Shown here: positions 1 through 6,374 of the stretch, in pieces
Layout of the letters: every line of letters starts with the position of its first letter
How positions within the stretch are numbered: position 1 is the first letter of the stretch
Assembly (NCBI GenBank): GCA_024691625.1
Contig: JAILNL010000203.1
Location: 1 to 9,410, forward strand
Length of the DNA: 9,410 bases
Reading direction: 5' to 3'
Source: Schwartzia sp. (in: firmicutes)
Lineage (GTDB): Bacteria > Bacillota > Negativicutes > Selenomonadales > Selenomonadaceae
The notes under the pieces: model-generated
The model's input: the letters and a program-made list of their open reading frames with translations, nothing else
The model's database searches: none
Told to the model about the DNA's origin: nothing
Position numbers and translations under genes: made by a program

Positions 1-57
1 CCCCTATCAAAAAATTCCTCAGTACCAAAACATACAATCGGTATGCGGGGGATGCGG

Positions 58-474
58 TTACCCTCTTAACGTGCAGTTCTCAATTTTCCATTCAGGCGCG
101 ACACATGGGCGGCAGCGTCTCACATATACACATTCTGCGCAGTACGGTTTATTTTCTTCACTGCGCAGCTCTTTCAGCGCCGAAGAATTCTTCCAATAGT
201 CATTGAGCCTTCCTTTTTCCACGGATGCTAATTTCAGGCACGGCAGCAGTTTGCCGTCCGCATTTACTGTGCAGAAGGAACGCCCTGCCTCACAGCCGCA
301 GGTGATTCCGCGGTTGCCGTTGTGTCTCGGATCTTCTCCTCCGAGATAAGCACGAAGCTGCGAAAAACAGGAGCTGACCCTGAGCTTCATTCCGTTTTTA
401 CTTTTATACTCATGAATAAATTTTGCGCTCTCTTCAAAGGCCACACGGTTCAAAATTTCTCTCCGTCTGTACAT
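58..474 (-). pseudogene. C-terminal SPASM-domain remnant of a radical SAM peptide-maturase-type protein
   Basis: The 138-residue frame holds only the tail of a radical SAM/SPASM enzyme. Visible in the sequence is a SPASM cysteine pattern: a Cys, 12 residues, then Gly-x4-Cys (in the stretch from CGCEAGRSFC to NADGKLLPC), followed by CAEC, then a Cys 5 residues on, a CRPC pair and a last Cys near the C-terminus. In this family these cysteines bind auxiliary iron-sulfur clusters. The catalytic CxxxCxxC radical SAM motif and the barrel, normally some 250 residues upstream, are absent. The frame stays open for a few codons beyond the first ATG, but those codons look unrelated and overlap the neighbouring VWA remnant. 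A GAGG lies just before the ATG, so a short SPASM-only protein could be translated, but I read it as a truncated gene. The substrate cannot be told from the tail. Confidence 0.72.
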
Positions 475-476
475 AA

Positions 477-1019
477 GCCCTCGACGGCAAGCTCTTTGGC
501 GCCAAGTTCTTCTACGACAGCGCCGAGGTTATTCACGACCGCATTCCGCTGGACAAGATAAAGCAAATGACCGAGGACGAATACTTCGTACAGGGCTGTA
601 CCGCGCTCCTGGACGCTGTAGGAGGCGCCATACATCACATTGGAAACATTCACAAATACGCCCGCGATGAAGACCGTCCCGAAAAAACACTGTTCATCAT
701 CACCACGGACGGCATGGAAAACTCAAGCCATTTCTATACATATTCCAAAGTCAAAAAAATGGTGGAACGGCAGAAGAAAAAATACGGCTGGGAATTTCTC
801 TTCCTCGGTGCCAATATGGATGCCATTAAAACTGCAGGCAGCATCGGCATACACGCTGATCGCGCCGCGACATATCAGTGCGACGGAGAAGGTACTACGC
901 TGAACTACGAGGTAATAGATAAAGCCATCACCCACGTTAGATGCTGCGAAGAAGCTCTTTCTTCGAATTGGAAAGAAGCAATAGAAGCCGACGTAAAACG
1001 CCGCAAGAAAAAACGGTAA
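477..1019 (+). pseudogene. 5'-truncated VWA (von Willebrand factor A) domain protein
   Basis: The recognisable reading frame starts directly after an in-frame TAA at 474-476. It runs AEVIHDRIPL, then TEDEYFVQGCTALLDAVGGA, then the MIDAS-type TTDG segment (ITTDGMENSS), then FLFLGANMDAI, to a basic C-terminus. This matches a family of single-domain VWA proteins of a little over 200 residues. About 50-60 N-terminal residues are missing, including the first metal-binding motif DxSxS. There is no good start codon before the ATG at 567, and that ATG lies inside the domain, after the first strands. A working metal-binding VWA fold is therefore unlikely. The gene ends at TAA 1017-1019, just before a strong terminator. 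Its truncation point coincides with that of the SPASM remnant on the other strand. Confidence 0.75.
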
Positions 1020-1027
1020 TGCAAAAA

Positions 1028-1063
1028 GGGATGCTCTCAAAAGCAGAGAGCATCCCTTTTTTT
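1028..1063. terminator. Bidirectional Rho-independent terminator
   Basis: An 11-bp perfect stem (arms 1028-1038 and 1046-1056, GGGATGCTCTC pairing with GAGAGCATCCC) closes a 7-nt loop. It is followed by seven T on the plus strand and preceded by five A, which become a T run on the minus strand. It sits between two convergent genes, the VWA remnant ending at 1019 and the GNAT gene ending at 1083, and can serve both. Confidence 0.93.
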
Positions 1064-1082
1064 CACGGCTAAAAATTATTAT

Positions 1083-1706
1083 TTATTCGCTGAAAAGCTG
1101 GCCCGGCATCTTTTTCTTCTCCTTCTTCGGGAACCCCTCCTCAAAGGAAGCAAATCCCTCAGCATCATTTTGGCAGACAAAATATCCTTCGGGGTCGGCA
1201 AAGGTTCCTTTTATGCCGTCAAAATATCCCGGCTTCAGCTCCTGACAAAGAAGATACTCCGCTTCAGGGTCATCCGCATAGCGGATTCCTCTTTCTTTCG
1301 ACACAACAAAGCCTGACTTGCCGTAAAAATCAATATTTCCTTCCATGACAACTCCGCCAAAGCCCAGCGCCACGGCTTTTTCAAGAGATGCATCAAGGAG
1401 AATCTTTCCATAGCCCTGCCGCTTGTACTCATTTGCAATGCAGATAGGCCCAAGGGTTATGACAGGAAGCACTCCGCCGTCATCAAGGCAGATTTCAGAT
1501 TTCACATACATCGTGTATCCTATGAGCTTCCCGTCATTTTCCAGCACAAGTCCAAGCTCTTTTATAAACGCCGAATCTCCGCGAAAACAGTGCAACACAT
1601 AATGCTCCATCGCTCCCGGGCGATAAACATTCCAAAACGCGTCCCGCACCAGATTTTCCACCGCGCGGTATTCCGATTCCTTCTCCTGCCGAACCGTACA
1701 CTCCAT
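1083..1706 (-). CDS. GNAT-family N-acetyltransferase
   Basis: The 207-residue protein has the GNAT fold pattern: strand-rich N-terminal half (LGLVLENDGKLIGYTMYV), then the acetyl-CoA pyrophosphate-binding motif A (ITLGPICIANEYKRQGYGK, with RQGYGK at about 96-101), then a helix and the FYGKSGF segment typical of motif B. The family moves an acetyl group from acetyl-CoA to an amine; the YhbS-like subgroup is the nearest I can place, and the substrate is unknown. The lysine-rich tail beyond the fold (EEGFPKKEKKK) is extra. The ATG at 1706-1704 is preceded by a GGGGGAG stretch 10-15 nt upstream. It appears to be a single-gene unit with its own promoter (1786-1815) and the shared terminator at 1028-1063. 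Confidence 0.85.
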   Translation of the reverse strand: MECTVRQEKESEYRAVENLVRDAFWNVYRPGAMEHYVLHCFRGDSAFIKELGLVLENDGKLIGYTMYVKSEICLDDGGVLPVITLGPICIANEYKRQGYGKILLDASLEKAVALGFGGVVMEGNIDFYGKSGFVVSKERGIRYADDPEAEYLLCQELKPGYFDGIKGTFADPEGYFVCQNDAEGFASFEEGFPKKEKKKMPGQLFSE

Positions 1707-1745
1707 CTCTCTGCCACTCCCCCGTGATTTCTTTTTCCAATCTTT

Positions 1746-1766
1746 GACAAAGAAAAGTTCTCTGTC
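1746..1766 (-). other. Leader hairpin in the predicted GNAT mRNA
   Basis: The 5' leader of the GNAT gene can form a 9-bp stem (1746-1754 with 1758-1766, one G-U pair) with a 3-nt loop, about 40 nt upstream of the start codon. There is no U run after it on the transcribed strand, so it does not look like a terminator. A role in mRNA stability or regulation is possible but not shown. Confidence 0.4.
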
Positions 1767-1785
1767 GTTTCATTCTCTGTTAATG

Positions 1786-1815
1786 ATTTTACGGCAAATA
1801 ACACCATTTTATCAA
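1786..1815 (-). promoter_or_regulatory. Sigma-70-type promoter of the GNAT gene
   Basis: On the minus strand, TTGATA (1815-1810, five of six matches to TTGACA) and TAAAAT (1791-1786, five of six matches to TATAAT) are 18 bp apart. Transcription would start near 1779, giving a leader of about 70 nt. This is one of the better promoter matches I found by eye in the window. Confidence 0.65.
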
Positions 1816-1839
1816 TAGCAAAAACTTGTATAGCCAACA

Positions 1840-1890
1840 AGTATATGCATTAAATAGCTTTTTTGCATATACTTTTGAATTTTATATGCA
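1840..1890. repeat. Inverted repeat with three copies of TATATGCA upstream of the GNAT promoter
   Basis: AGTATATGCA at 1840-1849 is repeated in perfect inverted orientation at 1864-1873 (14-nt spacer). A third copy of the core TATATGCA lies at 1883-1890 in the first orientation. The cluster starts about 25 bp upstream of the predicted -35 box of the GNAT gene, where activators often bind. It could instead be part of the downstream tail of the rlmD-like gene's transcription unit, or a chance AT-rich repeat. Confidence 0.5.
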
Positions 1891-1909
1891 GAAAACTCAT
1901 CGCATACGC

Positions 1910-1951
1910 AAAAACGCAAGGCAGACGTTTTTCGTCTAACCTTGCGTTTTT
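1910..1951 (-). terminator. Rho-independent terminator of the rlmD-like gene
   Basis: The outer arms AAAAACGCAAGG (1910-1921) and CCTTGCGTTTTT (1940-1951) pair over 12 bp, and an inner AGAC/GTCT stem extends the hairpin. On the minus strand the structure ends in TTTTT and starts about 22 bp after the TGA at 1976-1974. Its place fits the end of the full-length methyltransferase frame. It is about 165 bp beyond the internal TGA at 2117-2115. Confidence 0.88.
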
Positions 1952-1973
1952 ACTTCACTGATATATTCTACTG

Positions 1974-3347
1974 TCATCTTCCGGAAATTTTTTCAATCCT
2001 CGCGACGGTCTCGACGTGCGAAGTCTGTGGGAACATATCCACGGGCTGGGCTTCTTTGGCTTTATAGCCCAGGTCTTCGAGGATTTTGAGGTCTCTCGCC
2101 AGGGATGCCGGGTTTCAGCTTACATATACTATGCGCGTTGGGTTCATTCTTGCTATTGTTTCAAGCACTACAGGGGTACAGCCTGCCCTCGGAGGGTCTA
2201 CGACGATTACATCGGGGCGTATTCCTTCTTTGTAGAGTCTCGGCATTACTGCCGTGGCATCTCCTACTATAAATTCCGCGTTTCTTATGTGATTGTCTCT
2301 GGCATTCTTTTCAGCATCACGAATGGCAGGGGCCACTATTTCTATGCCGTATACTCTGCGTGCGCGCTGTGCAAGGAAAAGGCTTATTGTGCCTGTTCCG
2401 CAGTAAGCGTCGATTACGGTTTCTTTTCCTGTCAGTGCTGCGTATTCCAATGCTTTGTTGTATAGCACCTCTGCCTGTTCCGTGTTGACCTGAAAGAATG
2501 AACGGGCTGAGATATGGAAGGTCAATGCTCCAATGGAGTCGAGGATTGTCGGCTTTCCCCAAAGGATATTGGTTTTTCTTCCGAGAATTACGTTGTTATG
2601 ATAGGTCTGGATGTTCTGCTGTACGCTGACGAGCTTTGGTATCCGTGCACGGAGAAGCTTTACGATTTCTTTCCCGTGATGAAGCTCTTCCTTCGCAGTG
2701 ACCAGTACGACCATTACGCTTCCGTCTTTTCCCACGCGGCCCATTACGTGGCGCAGCACGCCTGTATGTTTATCCTCGTTGTATACGGGTATGTGATATT
2801 TTTCAACAGCTTCGCGCATTACAGCGGCGATTATGTTGTTTTCTTCCTTCTGTATCAGGCAGTTCTCTGTGTTTATGATGTCATGGGAGCCCTGTGCAAA
2901 GCAGCCGATAACGGCCTTTCCTTTTTCCATACCCACAGGGAACTGCATTTTGTTTCTGTAGTTCCACGGAGCCGAGCCGAGGGTTTCATGCACGGGAACG
3001 TCCTTCTGTCCTCCAATATGAACCAAAGCGTCAATGACCTGCTGACGCTTCATTTTAAGCTGTGCCTCATAGGAAAGATGCTGCAGCTGGCAACCGCCGC
3101 ATTCCTTGTATATGGGGCATTCCGGCTCGACTCTGTCCGGGCATTCGTTAATAATGCGTACCAGCCTTGCCGATGCGTAGCTTTTTTTCACAACATCAAT
3201 AACCGCTTCGACTTTTTCACCGTAAAGCGCCCCGGGCACAAATACGGTGAAGCCGTCTATTCTCCCGACACCTTCACCGCCTGTCCCCAGCCGCTCAATA
3301 TCAATTTCAACGGTCTGCCCTTTGGCGACCGGTATCTGCTTTTTCAC
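1974..3347 (-). CDS. rlmD: RlmD/RlmCD-type 23S rRNA (uracil-C5)-methyltransferase with in-frame TGA at the catalytic Cys (possible selenoprotein)
   Basis: This is a SAM-dependent RNA m5U methyltransferase of the TrmA/RumA superfamily. Read through the internal TGA it has 457 residues, normal for the family. In order: TRAM RNA-binding domain (about 1-65), the 4Fe-4S cysteines C77, C83, C86 and C163, the FFQVN motif (about 284-288), the SAM-binding YCGTGT (315-320), DPPRAG (384-389), then VYVS followed by TGA as codon 411, then NPASLARDL. Cys at this place is the nucleophile that attacks C6 of uridine in E. coli RumA (C389). The frame then continues without damage to QTSHVE (E446, the expected general base) and ends at TGA 1976-1974. 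GTG at 3347 is chosen because GGAGAG lies 7 nt upstream; the ATG at 3362 has no ribosome site. Without readthrough a 410-residue protein lacking nucleophile and base would result and should be inactive. Sec, Cys-type suppression, nonsense mutation and sequencing error all remain possible. Confidence 0.88.
2068..2104 (-). promoter_or_regulatory. Candidate SECIS-like stem-loop downstream of the internal UGA
   Basis: Counting from the base after the UGA, positions 11-13 (CCC) pair with 45-47 (GGG), 15-16 (GG) with 42-43 (CC), and 17-20 (CGAG) with 34-37 (CUCG). There is a U-U mismatch and a 4-nt bulge. The apical loop is 13 nt (positions 21-33) with a G at its second position, 20 nt after the UGA. 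These values lie inside the loose rules published for bacterial SECIS elements. An outer GGC/GCC pairing (6-8 with 55-57) could lengthen it. This was folded by hand without energies, and such short stems can arise by chance inside coding sequence. Confidence 0.35.
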
Positions 3348-3372
3348 AATCTTTCTCTCCATTCAATAAATA

Positions 3373-3406
3373 ACGCCCGACAGTATGGGAATCTTCTGCC
3401 GGACGT
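3373..3406 (-). terminator. Hairpin between the HAD gene and the rlmD-like gene, possible weak terminator or attenuator
   Basis: An 11-bp stem with two G-U pairs (3373-3383 with 3396-3406) and a 12-nt loop lies 8 bp after the HAD stop codon. On the minus strand it is followed by TATTTATT rather than a clean T run, and it ends about 12 nt before the GGAGAG site of the next gene. It may terminate part of the upstream transcripts and so lower rlmD expression, or only protect a processed end. Confidence 0.5.
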
Positions 3407-3414
3407 TTTGTCCT

Positions 3415-4065
3415 TCAAAACTTCACTTTTTCAAATAGCTCCATGGGACTGTCCAAAAGAATCTCCGCCCCGCTTTCTATAAGCTCCGACTTCGGGCGGA
3501 ATCCCCAGGTCACTCCCACGGCAAGCGCCCCCGTGTTGTGCGCGGTTTCCATATCCACGGATGTATCTCCGAGATACACTGTTTCTTCGGGCTTTACTCC
3601 CAGCTTTTCCAGCACATAAAATACGTTCGTCGGATCAGGCTTATGCGGCACCCCCGCGCGGCCGCCTACATACGCGTCAAATGTTCCTTTTGCGAAAAGA
3701 TGTCCCAAAAGCTCCTCCGCTGCCGACATGTGCTTGTTGGTGCACACACCGATTTTTATGCCGCGTTTTTTGAGCTCCTCCAGCATTTCCACGATTCCGT
3801 CGTAGAGCTTAGTTTTATGCAGAAGATTTTTCGCGTAGATTTCCTTGTACTCAGAGAGCGCCTTTTCAACTCCGGCTTCGTCCATTTCGGGCAAAATTCG
3901 CTCAATGAGCTTTTTTGAACCGTTTCCTACGAAGTAGCGGAATGCATCCACGGGCTGCGCAGGTTTTCCGTATTTTTTAAGCACTTCATTGCCGCTGTCC
4001 GCCAAATCCTCAAGGGAGTTTACGAGCGTACCGTCCAAATCGAACACGGCTGCTTTGTATGTCAT
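3415..4065 (-). CDS. HAD-superfamily phosphatase, phosphoglycolate phosphatase-like
   Basis: The 216-residue protein has the four HAD motifs: FDLDGT with the nucleophile D9 and acid/base D11; the Thr of GVCTNK; a Lys in PHKPDP; and GDTSVDM, the magnesium-binding acidic motif. A helical cap lies between motifs I and II (about residues 18-85), as in the Gph/PGP group, which removes phosphate from 2-phosphoglycolate or similar small phosphoesters. The exact substrate cannot be told from the sequence. ATG at 4065 is chosen because GGAGG (4079-4075) is 9 nt upstream; a TTG further upstream at 4086 would include that site in the coding region. The upstream DUF2939-like gene stops at 4083, so the two are almost certainly cotranscribed. 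The stop is TGA, followed at once by a hairpin. Confidence 0.88.
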   Translation of the reverse strand: MTYKAAVFDLDGTLVNSLEDLADSGNEVLKKYGKPAQPVDAFRYFVGNGSKKLIERILPEMDEAGVEKALSEYKEIYAKNLLHKTKLYDGIVEMLEELKKRGIKIGVCTNKHMSAAEELLGHLFAKGTFDAYVGGRAGVPHKPDPTNVFYVLEKLGVKPEETVYLGDTSVDMETAHNTGALAVGVTWGFRPKSELIESGAEILLDSPMELFEKVKF

Positions 4066-4082
4066 AAAGACGTTCCTCCGTA

Positions 4083-5135
4083 TCAAAGGCCCTTTGCACG
4101 CATCTGCTCACGGATACGTTTTGCTTCGCCTTCCATTTCCTTCGCGTTGCGGCGAAGTTCATTAGCCTTGCGGATAGTCGCCGAGGACTTCGTCTCCAGC
4201 CATTCTGCGTAGGTCTTTGCGTATGCCTCTTCAAGCTCGCAGATATGAATTCTGAGGCGGTGAAGCGTCTGTGCCGCCTGCGGAGCTTCTATAGCCGCGA
4301 GTTCTTCATGGCGTTTCTGCCAGTCTGGCAAAATGGACTCAAGCATTATCTTTCTGAGCGCCATTCTTGTTGTATCCTGTCCGAGATTGCCTGTCTGCAC
4401 TATATCCACGAATTTTTTATCCATCTCGTGAATCGCGCTGTCATGCTTCATCATTATGCGGTCGGTTTCATCCACATACGCTTTGAGCATTCCCTTGCGG
4501 GATGCGGCAATAAGCTGTATAAAATCCCGGAAATTGGAGATTTCCTCCAAACGCCAGAACCCGTCCTCTGTCCTTTGCAGTCGCGCCTTCAACACGAATT
4601 CCTGTCCTACATCCTCAGGATATACCCGTGCGGAAACCACCGCCGTGCCGTCTTCCTTATTTGTCTCTATGCCTTCAAGTCCGCGGAACGTGATATTTTT
4701 CAGTCCTGCTTTATTGACCACCACATCGGAATCTACGGAAAGCGCCGATTTGCTTCCGGCATTTCCTCCCCAGACTCCGGTATTTACGAAGTCCTTAATA
4801 ACAGATGTAAAGCCTGCACGGAGCGGAGACTTGAAAAGGTCTGCAAATCCCGATACCGCGCTTCTCTGTGCGTCGTTAAGAGAAGAATCTGCATCCATCA
4901 GGCCTTCAAAAAGCGCGTCACATGAAGTGTTAACAAGGTTTTCAACATCCACATAGCGGGCAAATTTATCCTGATTATGCTTTTCGACAGCTTCCTGCAT
5001 CATGCGCACCGCATATTCCGGAGTTTTTGTATAATATCCGAAATACCACGCAAGCCCGCCGGCTGCCGCAGCAGCGATGATAAAGAGCGCTATCATCAGC
5101 CGCATTCTTCCCTGTTTTGAAAATCCGCCTGCCAT
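4083..5135 (-). CDS. DUF2939-like membrane-anchored protein
   Basis: This 350-residue protein has a short basic N-terminus, one hydrophobic segment (about 12-33, IALFIIAAAAAGGLAWYF) that is probably an uncleaved anchor, and a large extracytoplasmic part. Directly after the anchor, TPEYAVRMMQEAVEKHNQDKF and the following VDVENLV resemble the start of the DUF2939 family, whose function is unknown. The middle (about 140-205) looks strand-rich and the last 130 residues are highly charged and helical, likely coiled coil. ATG at 5135 follows GGAAGGA with about 9 nt spacing. The TGA at 4085-4083 sits just before the ribosome site of the HAD gene, so the two form an operon. The DUF2939 placement is from recall of the motif and is only moderately sure. 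Confidence 0.72.
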   Translation of the reverse strand: MAGGFSKQGRMRLMIALFIIAAAAAGGLAWYFGYYTKTPEYAVRMMQEAVEKHNQDKFARYVDVENLVNTSCDALFEGLMDADSSLNDAQRSAVSGFADLFKSPLRAGFTSVIKDFVNTGVWGGNAGSKSALSVDSDVVVNKAGLKNITFRGLEGIETNKEDGTAVVSARVYPEDVGQEFVLKARLQRTEDGFWRLEEISNFRDFIQLIAASRKGMLKAYVDETDRIMMKHDSAIHEMDKKFVDIVQTGNLGQDTTRMALRKIMLESILPDWQKRHEELAAIEAPQAAQTLHRLRIHICELEEAYAKTYAEWLETKSSATIRKANELRRNAKEMEGEAKRIREQMRAKGL

Positions 5136-5168
5136 ACGGAATCATCCTTCCAATCTTCAAAAACTTAC

Positions 5169-5193
5169 GGAGACGGATTGTTCTCCCGTCTCC
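5169..5193 (-). terminator. Hairpin after mnmA, terminator or leader stem of the next gene
   Basis: GGAGACGG (5169-5176) pairs perfectly with CCGTCTCC (5186-5193) around a 9-nt loop. On the minus strand a T5 run follows after a 5-nt gap (GTAAG). Five A precede the stem, so it is nearly symmetrical. It may end mnmA transcription. If the promoter at 5203-5231 is used, the same hairpin lies near the very 5' end of the DUF2939 mRNA, where it could act as a stabilising or attenuating leader. Confidence 0.6.
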
Positions 5194-5202
5194 TTTTTAC
5201 AT

Positions 5203-5231
5203 ATTATGCACCCACTCAGCACAATACGCAA
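5203..5231 (-). promoter_or_regulatory. Putative promoter of the DUF2939-HAD-rlmD unit
   Basis: On the minus strand TTGCGT (5231-5226) and CATAAT (5208-5203, five of six matches to TATAAT) are exactly 17 bp apart. It lies between mnmA and the DUF2939-like gene, which gives the three downstream genes a start independent of mnmA. The -35 box is weak. Confidence 0.45.
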
Positions 5232-5252
5232 GAACCTATGTTTAGAAAAAAA

Positions 5253-6356
5253 TTAACCGTCCGAACGCCTTGCCGGAACAGTATTTTCAATAATTCCTCC
5301 GCCAAGAACACGGTCTCCGTCATAAAGCACAACGGACTGTCCCGGGGTGACCGCACGCTGTGGCTCATCAAAAGTCACACGCAGGCTTCCGTCCGTGAGC
5401 ATCTCCGCCGTGCACGCGCCCTCACGTCGTCCGTAACGCACCTTTGCCGTACAGCGAAAAGCCTCCTTCGGTGCTTCCGCCGTCCATGTAACTCTCACAG
5501 CCGTAAGCCCCGAGGCGAAAACGTCATTCGCTCCGCCAACGATAACACGGTTATTTTCCGTATCGAGCCGTACTACATACAACGGCTCGGGAGCGGCAAT
5601 GCCAAGTCCCTTCCTCTGACCTACGGTATAAAGAGGCAGTCCCTTATGCTTTCCGAGCACACGCCCCGAAAGGTCAACCACATCTCCAGGCACAAGGCAC
5701 TCAGGGCGATGCTCACGTATAAAACGTCCGTGGTCATCATCGGGGATAAAGCATATCTCCTGGCTCTCTGCCTTATGCGCTACAGGAAGGTTATATTTCT
5801 CCGCCATCTCCCGCACCTCAGGCTTTGTGAATCCCCCCAGCGGCAGCAGGAAATGCGCCAGCGTGTCCTGTGTCAGATGGTACAGCACATAGGACTGGTC
5901 CTTTTTTTCATCAAGTCCTTTTCTAAGCTCGTAAAGATTATTTTGTTCATTATAAATAATCTGGGCGTAGTGGCCTGTTGCCACGCAGTCCGCGCCGAGC
6001 TCCCTCGCCTTCTGCATGAGAGCGCCGAATTTCATTGCTCGGTTGCACTCAATGCACGGATTAGGCGTTCTTCCCTTCGCGTATTCATCGAGAAAATTGC
6101 ACACAACATTCTTTTCAAACTCCGCACGGAAATCCAGCACATAATGCGGGATACCGAGAATGGACGCAACTCCCTGCGCATCGTTGACAGATTTTATGGA
6201 GCAGCAGCCGCGGTCGTCATCAGCTTCCCTGCTCTCCTCAGAAAGGCGCATAGTAACACCTATGACCTCATACCCCTGCTCCATGAGCAGCGCTGCGGTC
6301 ACAGAGCTGTCCACACCGCCGCTCATGGCAGCCAGAACTCTTTTCTTTTCCTTCAT
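5253..6356 (-). CDS. mnmA: tRNA-specific 2-thiouridylase MnmA
   Basis: MnmA activates U34 of tRNA-Lys, -Glu and -Gln with ATP and inserts sulfur received from a cysteine-desulfurase relay, making s2U34. The 367-residue protein is full length for the family. It has the ATP pyrophosphatase loop SGGVDSS (12-18), the NPCIECN motif with the first catalytic cysteine C101, GADCVATGHYA near 121-131, KKDQSYVLY near 151-159, and SQEICFIPDDD with the second catalytic cysteine C202. The C-terminal barrel ends with the QRAVTPGQSVVLYDGDRVLGGG segment. ATG at 6356 follows an AGGAGG at a rather long spacing of about 13 nt. The gene starts 18 nt after the coiled-coil gene stops, so the two are likely cotranscribed. 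All key residues are present. Confidence 0.97.
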   Translation of the reverse strand: MKEKKRVLAAMSGGVDSSVTAALLMEQGYEVIGVTMRLSEESREADDDRGCCSIKSVNDAQGVASILGIPHYVLDFRAEFEKNVVCNFLDEYAKGRTPNPCIECNRAMKFGALMQKARELGADCVATGHYAQIIYNEQNNLYELRKGLDEKKDQSYVLYHLTQDTLAHFLLPLGGFTKPEVREMAEKYNLPVAHKAESQEICFIPDDDHGRFIREHRPECLVPGDVVDLSGRVLGKHKGLPLYTVGQRKGLGIAAPEPLYVVRLDTENNRVIVGGANDVFASGLTAVRVTWTAEAPKEAFRCTAKVRYGRREGACTAEMLTDGSLRVTFDEPQRAVTPGQSVVLYDGDRVLGGGIIENTVPARRSDG

Positions 6357-6374
6357 ATAACAGTGTATTCCTCC

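Noticed and set aside
1..57. Short CATAC/GTATG hairpin after the SPASM remnant as a terminator
   Set aside because: The stem is only about 5-6 bp and the T run is very short (TTTT), so it is too weak to call.
1562..1840. 92-codon minus-strand frame across the GNAT leader as a leader peptide
   Set aside because: Most of it is the GNAT gene in another frame, its start lies upstream of the predicted transcription start, and no ribosome site was seen.
1707..1973. A tRNA-Sec or small RNA gene in the largest intergenic gap
   Set aside because: No cloverleaf arms, CCA end or tRNA-like conserved boxes could be seen; the gap is explained by promoter, repeats and terminator.
2115..3362. Treating the methyltransferase as a normal 415-residue protein that ends at the TGA at 2115
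   Set aside because: The conserved C-terminus of the family follows in the same frame without any gap, and a protein ending at VYVS would lack both catalytic residues.
1974..3362. Global reassignment of TGA to an amino acid in this organism
   Set aside because: At least four other genes in the window end at TGA at natural family lengths or directly before ribosome sites and hairpins.
2514..3482. 322-codon plus-strand frame opposite the rlmD-like gene
   Set aside because: It is antisense to a well-supported conserved gene; the aromatic- and Cys-rich composition is typical of a shadow frame.
4066..4086. Upstream TTG start for the HAD gene at 4086
   Set aside because: It would place the GGAGG ribosome site inside the coding region; the ATG at 4065 has ideal spacing to it.
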